Part shown: piece by piece, positions 48,111 to 57,800 of the stretch
How the letters are laid out: the number at the start of each line of letters is the position of its first letter
Numbering within the stretch: the first letter of the stretch is position 1
DNA from: Chondrosia reniformis
Lineage: Eukaryota > Porifera > Demospongiae > Chondrillida > Chondrillidae
NCBI GenBank assembly: GCA_947172415.1
Contig: OX359192.1
Coordinates: 4,094,501-4,158,500, forward strand
Direction of reading: 5' to 3'
DNA length: 64,000 nucleotides
The notes under the pieces: model-generated
Told to the model about the DNA's origin: nothing
What the model saw: only the letters and a program-made list of their open reading frames with translations
The model's database searches: none
Translations under genes and position numbers: made by a program

Positions 48111-48602
48111 TTAGCCCTTCAATTGGTGAGTTCGCTCTTACTTTGACACGCTGTTGTTTTAAGGGCTTCATAGTTTTAGTTCACGCCGTTTTTTATATTT
48201 CTTCTAGTAAATGCCTTTAGGAAATGTATATTCTGTTCCTTCATATTGTTTGTGTGTATTCTATTAAAGGTATTCTGGCCAATTTTTATGTTGTTGTTTT
48301 AAAGTGCTTTCCGTGTTATTGATAGCATGTGTTATTTGGATATCATCAAAAGGCTTTTTTGAAAGCCACTACTGACAAAGGACTACACTGATATTTTATC
48401 TGTTTATTATACTTCTATACTTATACTTGGTATATATATGTTGCTTATATGATGCTTAGGGCCTTTATTTTTATTAAAAAGGCTTTTTTAAAGCCATTAC
48501 ATTCAAAAGATGGACTTGACTGGGACTTGATGTATAATAAAAGTTGTAATGTAAAATATATTATGTAATAGACATGCAAGTATTAAGTTAGTAGTATAGT
48601 TC

Positions 48603-49058
48603 CTATTTGTTATTTATTTCTCTGAGGACTTCCTTAATTAGTGTTTTCAATAGCTGAGCCCGATTCTCCTGTTCTTCCTTTTCTTTTTGTTTTTTCTCCT
48701 TCTCTTCCTCCTCTATCTGCTCCATTCGTATGTTTTCTTCCTTTTCTTTTCGTGCTTCTTCCACTAGTCTCCTCTGCACTTCTTCCTCTATCCTTTTTTT
48801 TATTTCTTCTTCTTTTTGCCTCTCTTCTTCTCTTTTTTTCTTCTCCTCTTCAGCCTTCTGCTTTTCTATTGTCATTCTCCTGCTGACTTCTTCTTCCACC
48901 TTCATTGTAATCAAGGAATTTACTCCCCAGTCATTAAATCTTTGGTTTTTTCTATTTTTTCTCTTTAAGTATTGTTGCCGATTGTGCCATTTATAGGGCT
49001 TTCTGTAACTTCTTGATGGGAATCTCCCTGATGTTGACTGATAGTATCCATTTTCCAT
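48603..49058 (-). CDS. Charged coiled-coil protein encoded in the transposon
   Basis: 151 codons from an ATG in good context (AGAATGG) at 49058. The N-terminus is Tyr/Arg/Asn-rich and basic (about residues 1-45); from about residue 52 it is a continuous Glu/Lys/Arg helix (VEEEVSRRM, RIEEEVQRRLVEEARKEKEE) to the end. Composition resembles ARGLU1-like splicing-associated proteins, but low-complexity helices look alike, so function is open. Same strand as the transposase, 0.5 kb downstream of it. Confidence 0.5.
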   Translation of the reverse strand: MENGYYQSTSGRFPSRSYRKPYKWHNRQQYLKRKNRKNQRFNDWGVNSLITMKVEEEVSRRMTIEKQKAEEEKKKREEERQKEEEIKKRIEEEVQRRLVEEARKEKEENIRMEQIEEEEKEKKQKEKEEQENRAQLLKTLIKEVLREINNK

Positions 49059-49600
49059 TCTTAGCTGTTTTCTATTCAATATGATTTCTGTCTTTAGTCA
49101 TCTATATTTCTACTTGTTAGGAGGATACCTTGGAAAATAAGTTATCCAATCAGATTAATGATTAGGGTAGGATACCATGAAATTGTGTTAGCCAATGAAG
49201 TTGTGACTTAAAGAACCAATCAGATTAGCTCAAACTGATGATGTTTCATCACCTAAGCATGCATTAACTGGCTATGAATACAGTCGTAATTAACACATGA
49301 AATATTTATTATAATGTATGTCTAAAGGAAAAGCTAATGAAGTATGGTACAAAAATACTGTTTAATTATTATTGTATTGTTTGAAGCCATATTAATGAAT
49401 ATGTATTGTATTATATTGTAGTGTTGAACACGTCTCCCAATGTTCCATCCTGTGTACACGGGTTACAAAAAGGTATAGCAACTTTGTGTACTTAGCAGAT
49501 GTTATTTACTTACTGCATCTTTAAACTTGAACTTGATGTGTTGCTTGTTGGTTGTCCACTGCCACTCCAAATCAGGAACCACCATCAGTACACTATAGCA

Positions 49601-49873
49601 CTATTCAGGCTCTAGCCTAAACTCCCTTAGTAGCTTCATAATTCTTCTAAATTTTTTTTCTACTGCCTTGTATATGTCATCATTCTCTGTTGATAGGTCT
49701 TTTTCACTTATATTGGCTTGAATCAACCTGTCCAATTCTTTTTTGGTATCTACCTTAAGCTTGAAAAGTTGGCTTTTCAATTTACGCATGAGGTACTTGT
49801 GGGTTTGCCTAATATCTAGGGGTATTGGCCTAAGTACTTTTAGCTGTTTTCTACACCTGTCCAATTGTAGCAA
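49601..49873 (-). CDS. Short basic frame directly after transposase stop
   Basis: About 90 codons in the same frame as ORF B, separated from it only by a TAA (49876-49874) and starting with TTG, not ATG. Rich in Lys, Leu and Arg (RKQLKVLRPIPLDIRQ, KKFRRIMKLLREFRLEPE). It could be the C-terminal end of the transposase cut off by a nonsense change, or untranslated. Function unknown. Confidence 0.4.
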   Translation of the reverse strand: MLQLDRCRKQLKVLRPIPLDIRQTHKYLMRKLKSQLFKLKVDTKKELDRLIQANISEKDLSTENDDIYKAVEKKFRRIMKLLREFRLEPE

Positions 49874-51358
49874 TTAATTTGATGGACCAAGTACTTGGTG
49901 AAGTGCCCTTGCCAAACTACAAGTATAGCATTCACCTGTAGTGTCTGTACATACATTGGCATACGTCAGTACTTCTTTTGTGGGCTCAGGCTCCCAGTTT
50001 GTACCATCTTCTTCAGTTATAGGACTGATTGCAATATTAGTTTGCAATTGTGGTTGATAGTGGGTAATGGGGGTAGACATAGATGGACCCTGATTGGAGC
50101 TATCTGTACTTAATGGTACGTCAATACTTATTTCTAAGTTGGATTTCGGAGGTGGTGTACTACAATCATCTGGCTCTTCGTTAGTACAGATGTCCATTTC
50201 ATCCATATGACTACAATAACCTCTAACATTTTGTGGATGTCCAGGAATTGTTTCTGTTACTTGGCCCTGTTCATTGTAAATTTTTATCCCAAAACTTGGA
50301 ATATCAACATTTCCATTTAACAGTTGGAGCCATTCACCTCTAGTCCGTGTGACTACATCTTGTAATGTAGAATCCCTAAAATGTAAAAGGCTAGGTCCCT
50401 TCTCAATATAATTAGGATGAATGTCACCATCATGAAAGATGATGTCTGACTCACTTTGGTTAATGTCCCACCACTGACCTTTACCTGGTGTTAGGAAAGG
50501 TGCTATTCTTTCCAAATGTGCTTGCCAGCTGTATGGCCTCTCTCTTATGTATTTGAGTGGTATTTCAGTGCCACTGAATTGTTTTAGAAATTTTGCAGCC
50601 TGTTTGACTCTAGTGTCACTTTCATGCACAGTTACTGAGGTTGAGCCATATAATATCTCTTTGGCCTCTAATCTTATCAGCAGATTAGGAATCAGAGTGT
50701 CTGATTTTCTATTACTAGTATCCCTTACACACCTTTTTGCCTTTTGGAAGATCTGCTCTTCACTTTCAGTGTTGACAGACCTATTATTGATAATCTCTTG
50801 CTGAACAGGGCCATGATTTAACAAGGCATGGAAATAGACTCCATGTAAGGCAGTTTCATGTGGGTTTGGGAATAAATCCACACTTAGTTCATGATGTAGC
50901 CAGCAGCAGTTGTAAAATCTCAATATTTGTTTAGGGCACCTCTCAACATCTTCAGAATAAAGACATTGGCTTATTTGAACTAGAGTCAAAAACAGTGTTT
51001 GGATTTTCCAACTTGCTTTAGCATTTGATAACATTTGATAAATATGTATAACAGCACACCTAATATCAGATCCTGAAACATGTTCACCCTTAAGAGCCCT
51101 AACAATGTAAGCCCTAACATCATCCCTTAAAACAACAGGCAAGTGATGGCTCTTAGAGGTCTCAGTAAGTAGATGCATGGCATACCCTTTGAAATCATGA
51201 AGAGGTTCACAGTCTAATACACAATATTTTTGTAAGTTTACAGTTTTTAGAGACTCCATGGGATAGGGCAAAATTAAAGCTGGAACTCTTTGAACACCCT
51301 TTAATTCATTTACAAGTTTACTTTCTAGCTGAGGTTTTGTAAAGTCATAAATGTCCAT
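49874..51358 (-). CDS. Large DDE-type transposase, C-terminal part (ORF B)
   Basis: 494 codons beginning MDIYDFTKPQLESKLVNELKG. Conserved-looking blocks: VQRVPALILPYP, CEPLHDFKGYAMHLL, GSDIRCAVIHIYQML, ERCPKQILRFYNCCWLHHEL, HGVYFHALLNHGP, RSVNTESEEQIFQKAKR and SWQAHLERIAPFLTPGKGQWW. The D of EPLHD and the E of NTESEEQIF are candidates for catalytic acids by analogy with other large DDE enzymes (inference). It overlaps ORF A by 34 nt in the -1 frame; see the slippery run at 51367. Ends at TAA 49876-49874. Confidence 0.75.
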   Translation of the reverse strand: MDIYDFTKPQLESKLVNELKGVQRVPALILPYPMESLKTVNLQKYCVLDCEPLHDFKGYAMHLLTETSKSHHLPVVLRDDVRAYIVRALKGEHVSGSDIRCAVIHIYQMLSNAKASWKIQTLFLTLVQISQCLYSEDVERCPKQILRFYNCCWLHHELSVDLFPNPHETALHGVYFHALLNHGPVQQEIINNRSVNTESEEQIFQKAKRCVRDTSNRKSDTLIPNLLIRLEAKEILYGSTSVTVHESDTRVKQAAKFLKQFSGTEIPLKYIRERPYSWQAHLERIAPFLTPGKGQWWDINQSESDIIFHDGDIHPNYIEKGPSLLHFRDSTLQDVVTRTRGEWLQLLNGNVDIPSFGIKIYNEQGQVTETIPGHPQNVRGYCSHMDEMDICTNEEPDDCSTPPPKSNLEISIDVPLSTDSSNQGPSMSTPITHYQPQLQTNIAISPITEEDGTNWEPEPTKEVLTYANVCTDTTGECYTCSLARALHQVLGPSN

Positions 51359-53311
51359 AAAACCTCTTTTTTTAGCTCTTCTAGTAACTCTTTCTTTTTA
51401 AGTTTATCAAAAGGTTTAAGTGAATTAGGCTGCTTACCAGCATTACCACCAATTGCTAAGAGTTGCATTTCAGTCAGTGACCTAGGAGGTTGTCTTAGTG
51501 TTACAGCTTGATCTATGAATCTACTAAGGTGTACACCACAGCTACAAGGATAATTTCCTCCCTGTTGGGTCCCGCGTTCAAACTGGACTGCAGGTTTATC
51601 ACCAATAAAGAACTGTAATACATCAGTGATCTCAATTCCATTAGACGTTTTTACTCTCTCACTAATCTCTGATAAGCAATCTAACCTGTCGGAGATAAAA
51701 TTAGCTTGTGAGCTGTGACTAGAAGTTGAAAAACCAACAAGGTGAATTTCAGGTTTTTCAACTATTTCCTGAATTGAAAGCTTCCTTTTTTTATCAGGAA
51801 CTTCAGAATTTGTATAAAATACTGCTGGATCATATGCAGTTTTAACTGTTATCAGTAAGAGACCATAGGAAAGTAAAGTAGAATGGTCATGCCACATTAT
51901 TAGGTGTCTCTTTCTTTGCAACTTTTTGAATGTATGTTCTATTTCAGGTCTAGAAAGGGATTCACAATTACTAATGTATTTGCTAACTTCTGATCTAAGA
52001 TAGGTAAGAGACATTTTTGTAATTTCCTCATCAGTAGTTAATCTCATATATTTACTATGTTTGTCCAATAGTTTCTGGCGTAGCTCTGTTAATGGAATTT
52101 TATTCCCATGAGCCTGGACTATTTGTACATTGCCATCAGGCATGTACCTTTCTAAGGCCATTGGTGCACGTGGTTGCCCAACATTCAACTGACCTTCCAC
52201 TAACATTTTTGCTATGTCCTTATTGACCTCATCTAAGCTAGGAGGGCAGGGGAATGAAATTCTGCCGTGACTACCAGGCATCTTTGGTAATATTCTCCTA
52301 TGCCTTTTTGTTTCAGTGGATTTTGTTTCCCCTTCTAGTTTAGTTATATTCAAACCATTTTCCATGGCAAATATTTTGACTCTTGCACCAGAATCTGAAC
52401 TGTTCAATCCACATTCTGAAGCAAACGACTTCCATTGAATAGTCCTTTCTTCTTCAATAGCTTTAGTTAGTTTTTGGAGGACGGTTTCAGCAACTCGTCC
52501 CTTTAAATATGATTTTTTCCTTTTTGGTGTGTCACACACATTTTCCTGAAAGTACAAAGCCTTTCTTTTTCTGTTGTATGAACTTTTTGATTCATTTTCT
52601 GCTAACATAGTCAAGGCTGCATTTTGTTTATAGAAACTATTAGCATTATCTCTTATTTTGCTTAGCAATTCAATATTGTTTTGCAATTTTTCTTTGGCAG
52701 ATTCCCTTAAACTTAGTTTTTTGTCGTGTAGGTCAACCAGTGTATTGAAGCTCTTTCCTGTGGAAGAGGCTACACTAGTGTTAAGCACCTGTAATGCTTT
52801 TCTAGTACCAGCAGCAGGATTATTAATTATGCCATCTACAAGACTATTTATGGTAGTCTCTCTGTGTTCCGTGTTAGGTTTGCAACTATTGAACACAGGC
52901 TTAAGTGGGAAAACCTCTTGTACTGACAGGTATTCCATGCAGCAAGCCTCACAGTAGCTCAGGGAATGTCTTATTTTGTTACATTCACTTAGAGCCTCCC
53001 ATATCACTATGGGGAAAGTTTCTAGATAAGTCTCCCTAGCCTTAGACGATCTCCAGTCACTTTTTAAACCTTTTAGAATATTCTCAAGTAACTTGTCAAA
53101 AGGAGTGGACTTACGGGAGTAATAGTCTGTAAACATAGAATCGTCTAGACCAAATTTGGGGCTCCTAAATAAATCTCTGAATTTTTGTATCTTTTGCTTG
53201 TAGGTAAGTTCTGTTTGAATGTCTTCTATACCTGATTTTGTGGTTTCCTGAGTTGGAGTGGCTTCATCATTTGTTGGAGAATTTGCTTTTTTTCTGTCTT
53301 TGTGAATATGT
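51325..53311 (-). CDS. Large DDE-type transposase, N-terminal and central part (ORF A, exon 2)
   Basis: Opens after an acceptor TTATTATAG at 53312 and runs to a TGA at 51325. The first nucleotide completes the codon left by exon 1 (phase 2), so the exons join in frame; the ATG at 53136 is internal. Features: Cys-rich segment (YCEACCMEYL), a basic region (NRKRKALYF, PKRKKSYLKG), a likely catalytic block IMWHDHSTLLSYGLLL, TAYDPAVFYT, EIHLVGFSTSSHS, and QFFIGDKPAVQFERG with a CSCGVH motif. After KPFDKLKKKELLEELKK the frame ends; the homologous protein continues in ORF B. Confidence 0.75.
51367..51373 (-). promoter_or_regulatory. A7 run: candidate -1 frameshift site or 1-nt deletion
   Basis: On the minus strand CTAAAAAAAGAGG. 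Read straight, ORF A continues 14 codons past the run and stops. A -1 slip on A-AAA-AAA gives KKRGFMDIYD and joins ORF B in frame. The 34-nt overlap and heptamer resemble frameshift sites of insertion sequences, but a simple missing A in a homopolymer explains it equally well. Confidence 0.45.
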
Positions 53312-53522
53312 CTATAATAATTTCAATGAATATCATTTGTTAAACTATCTGATCTATTCTGTAGGTTGCCAATATGCAAGATGAAGATTTTTTTAAATCT
53401 ATTTTTGTATTATTTATTTGTTTATTAATTTATTTAAAATCGTCCATTGTTAAATTGGTTATAGGATATAGACTTAAAACAGCAGGCATCCTTTGGCTTA
53501 ATTGATTTAAGTATTGTGTATA

Positions 53523-53604
53523 ATCGTCTCGCTTCGTATCGTTGTCTTATATCGTCTCACTTCGTATCTTATTAATGTTTTATTTAATCGTATCACTTCG
53601 TACG
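53523..53604. repeat. Three subterminal direct repeats
   Basis: ATCGTCTCACTTCGTATC-like 18-mers at 53523, 53551 and 53587, conserved as inverted equivalents in the deletion derivative (27393-27477). Conservation near the end suggests transposase binding sites. Confidence 0.55.
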
Positions 53605-53723
53605 TTTTGTATTATACAATTAATGTCTAATATAAGTGAAAACGACTTTTCAGGGCTCTTTGCATAGTAGCTCTAACATGATTTACTTCTCTAGCTATCG
53701 TGGACTACTTATGTTTTACTTAC

Positions 53724-53818
53724 CTTTTGTTAACGAATAGTTCGTATGCAGCAACTCTTGCAAAGCCGCAGTTGAACTTCAGAGCTATCTGATTATCGAC
53801 TGATATCCCTCTTGGCAT
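53724..53818 (-). CDS. Large DDE-type transposase, exon 1
   Basis: ATG at 53818 (MPRGISVDNQ), 31 codons plus 2 nt to a consensus donor AAAAG|GTAAGT. Splicing to 53311 keeps frame (AG+A). A further upstream ATG seen in the derivative copy is out of frame here because of C/A-run length changes, so this start was chosen. The segment contains IALKFNCGFARVAAYELF, of unknown function. Confidence 0.65.
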
Positions 53819-54612
53819 TTTTTTGGGGGCATAATCTTCTCTGTTGTAGACGAAATTTCGAAATTTGGTGATACTTAGTGTGAATAACACCTTACGGCGA
53901 TCCTCGATCACTTGCGTCAACGTTTAGTATACCTGTATATAATATCCCAGTTACACAACTTAGGATTTGCGCAATATTAACATCCGGCTATAAAATTTCA
54001 CCGTTTGCGTTTCAAATGTGTACATCATCCCATGAATATACTTATTTGCTAATGAATATGATTTAAATGTTGAGAAATGGCGTCTGTTGCAGAAGTGAAG
54101 GAAAATTGCCTATGCGCTTAAGTTAGAAGATCCTCATAGTCATGTAGTCAGCTTCAATGGATTCAGTGAGTGTCATTTAGTAAAAATTAAGAAGTCCGTT
54201 GGCGTCTGAGCTTTATTTCCCAAGATATGAAAGATTAAATAGCATTTACTAATCTATTAAAAGTGTATTTTTACAGTTTTCTTCTCAACGGATGGGCGAA
54301 TCGAAACGGACTTCTTAATTTTGTTAGCATACACTCTAAGCTTTTCAATCAAGTATAGAACGTAGTTCTAGCTTTTTCCTAGACTAAGCGCATAGTGTCT
54401 GAGAGTTTTAAAATCGGCCCTTTTTAACACGTTATATCTTCAACATTGGTTGTTCAATCTCGCTCAAATTTTAGATTTCGCTGATATATGAATAAGCTAT
54501 TCGATGTATACCAGTTTAAAGTAGCAAATCATTTCTGTAAGAAAGAAACTTGCTCTTAAAAGTGGTTATAAAAAAACGTAAAAACACGCGGAACAGTCAT
54601 ATGGCGCCTGTG

Positions 54613-54868
54613 ATATACCACTCGCTTTAGACTCTACATTTATATGCAATATATAAGATATATAATATGCATATAAGATATATAATTCATATAATAGATG
54701 TATGCTTTTTTCTTTTTTCTTTTTCAGGACCCCACCTGGTATTGAACCATGGTATCCTCAAACGATGATGTTATCCGTAACACCATCGGTCAAGTGGGTT
54801 CCACAATGTATCTTGTAAATGAAGTCCAATTTTTATACCACTCACTTTTGACTCTACATATATTTGCA

Positions 54869-54899
<31 letters not shown>

Positions 54900-57800
54900 G
54901 CATATAAGATATATACAATATATATTACATATAAGATATATAATACATATATATTATGTATGCTTTTTTTCTTTTTCAGGACCCAACCTGGTATTGAACT
55001 AGGGCATCCTCGTACCTTCTATCCAGACGATGTCATCCGTAACACCTTCGGTCACGTGGGTCACCCAATATATGTTGTAAATGAAGTCCTATTTATATAC
55101 CTCACACTTTTGTCTCTACATATATATGCAATATATATATATATAATATGCATATAAGATATATACAATATATATTACATATAAGATATATAAAACATAT
55201 ATATTATGCATCCTTTTTTTCCTATTTTCAGGACCCTACTTGGTATTGAACCAGGACATCCTTGTACCTTGTTCCAGACGATGTTATCCGTAACACCATC
55301 GGTCACGTGGGTTCCACAATGTATCTTGTAAATGTAGTCCAATTTATATACCACTCGCTTTAGACTCTACATTTATATGCAATATATAAGATATATAATA
55401 TGCATATAAGATATATAATTCATATAATAGATGTATGCTTTTTTCTTTTTTCTTTTTCAGGACCCCACCTGGTATTGAACCATGGTATCCTCAAACGATG
55501 ATGTTATCCGTAACACCATCGGTCAAGTGGGTTCCACAATGTATCTTGTAAATGAAGTCCAATTTTTATACCACTCACTTTTGACTCTACATATATTTGG
55601 AATATATATATATATCATATGCATATAAGATATATACAATATATATTACATATAAGATATATAAAATGTATATATTATGCATGCTTTTTTCCTATTTTCA
55701 GGACCCTACATGGTATTGAACCAGGACATCCTTGTACCTTGTTTCCAGACGATGTTATCCGTAACACCATCGGTCACGTGGGTTCCACAATGTATCTTGT
55801 AAATGAAGTCCTATTTATATACCACTCACTTATGACTCTACATATATATGTAATATATATATATATAATATGAATGTAAGATATACACAATATATATTAC
55901 ATATATGATATATAAAACATATATAAGATGTTTTCTTTTTTTCTTTTTTCAGTACCCAATCTGGTATTGAACCAGGGAATCCTCGTACAACAATGTTATC
56001 CGTAACACCATCGGTCAAGTGGGTTCCACAATGTATCTTGTAAATGAAGGCCAATTTATATACCACTCACTTTTAACTCTACATATATATGCAATATATA
56101 AGATATATAATATGCATATAAGATATATACAATATATATTACATATAAGATATAAAATACATTGAATAGATGTATGCTTTTTTCTTTTTTCTTTTTTCAG
56201 GACCCTACCTGGTATTGAACTATGGTATCCTTGTACGACGATGTTCTCCGTAACACCATCGGTCACGTGCGTTCCACAATGTATCTTGTAAATGAAGTCC
56301 AATTTATATACCACTCACTTTTGACTCTACATATATATGCAATATATAAGATATATATTATGCATATAAGAGATATTCATATATATTACATATAAGATAT
56401 ATAATACATATATAAGTTGTTGACTTATTTTCTTTTTTCAGGACCCAATCTGGTATTGAAACGGGGAATCCTCGTACGACGATGTTATCCGTAACACCAT
56501 CGGTCACGTGGGTCCCACCATGTACCTTGTAAATGTAGTCCAATTTATATACCACTCACTTAAACTCTACATTTATATGCAATATATAAGATATATAATA
56601 TGCATATAAGATATATAATTCATATAATAGATGTATGCTTTTTTTTTCTTTTTTCAGGACCCACCTGGTATTGAACCATGGTATCCTCGAACGACGATGT
56701 TATCCGTAACACCATCGTTCAAGTGGGTTCCACAATGTATCTTGTAAATGAAGTCCAATTTATATACCAATCACTTTTGACTCTACATATATATGCAATA
56801 TATATATAAATATATTATATGCATATAAGATATATACAATATATATATATTACATATAAGATATATAATACATTTATATTATGCATGCTTTTTTCTTTCT
56901 TCAGGATCCAACCTAGTATTGAACTAGGGCATCCTCGTACCTTCTATCCAGACGATGTCATCCGTAACACCTTCGGTCAAGTGGGTCACCCAATATATGA
57001 TGTAAATGAAGTCCTATTTATATACCTCACACTTTTGTCTCTACATATATATGCAATATATATATATATATAATATGCATATAACATATATACAATATAT
57101 ATTACATATAAGATATATAATACATATATAAGATGTAAGCTTTTTTTTCTTTTTTCAGCACACAACCTGGTATTGAACCAGGGCATCCTCGTACGACGAT
57201 GTTATCCGTAACATCATCGGTCACGTGGGTTCCACAATATATCTTGTAAATGAAGTCCTATTTATAAACCACTCACTTTTGACTCTACATATATACAATT
57301 TATAAGATAAATAATATGCATAAAAGATATATAAAATATATATTATATATAAGATATATAATACATATATAAGTTGTTTGCTTTTCTTTTTTCAGGACCC
57401 AACCTGGTTTTTAACTAGGGCATCCTTGTAACTTGTTTCCAGGCGATGTCATCCGTAACACCATCGGTCACGTGGGTTTCACAATATATGTTGTAAATGA
57501 AGTCCTCTTTATATACCACTCACTTTTGACTCTACATATATATGCAATATATATATATATATATAATAGGTATATAAGATGTATATAATATATATTATGC
57601 ATGTTTTTTTCTTTTTTCAGGACCCAACCTGGTATTGAACCAGGACATCCTCGTACCTTGTATCCAGACCATGTTATCCGTAACACCATCAGTCACGTGG
57701 GTTCCACAATATATGTTGTAAATGAAGTCCTCTTTATATACCACTCACTTTTAACTCTACATATTTATGCAACATATAAGATTTAAAATATTCATATAAG

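Larger units (their letters stand above)
47711..54612 (-). mobile_element. 6.9 kb DNA transposon with large two-frame transposase
   Basis: Ends CACTGGTACCTTATGACTG and, inverted, CACAGGCGCCATATGACTG; AT on both sides, 2-bp target duplication. Genes read in minus sense: exon 1 (53724-53818), exon 2/ORF A, ORF B, a short third frame and, further on, a charged coiled-coil ORF. A minisatellite lies near the left end. The deletion derivative at 26417-27690 shares both ends. The protein type is familiar from uncharacterised proteins of corals and sponges; I cannot assign the superfamily (CACTA/Plavaka/KDZ-like large DDE enzymes are candidates). Confidence 0.82.

Noticed and set aside
47813-48220. 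135-codon Lys/Arg-rich ORF
   Set aside because: Produced by the minisatellite; the opposite strand is also open.
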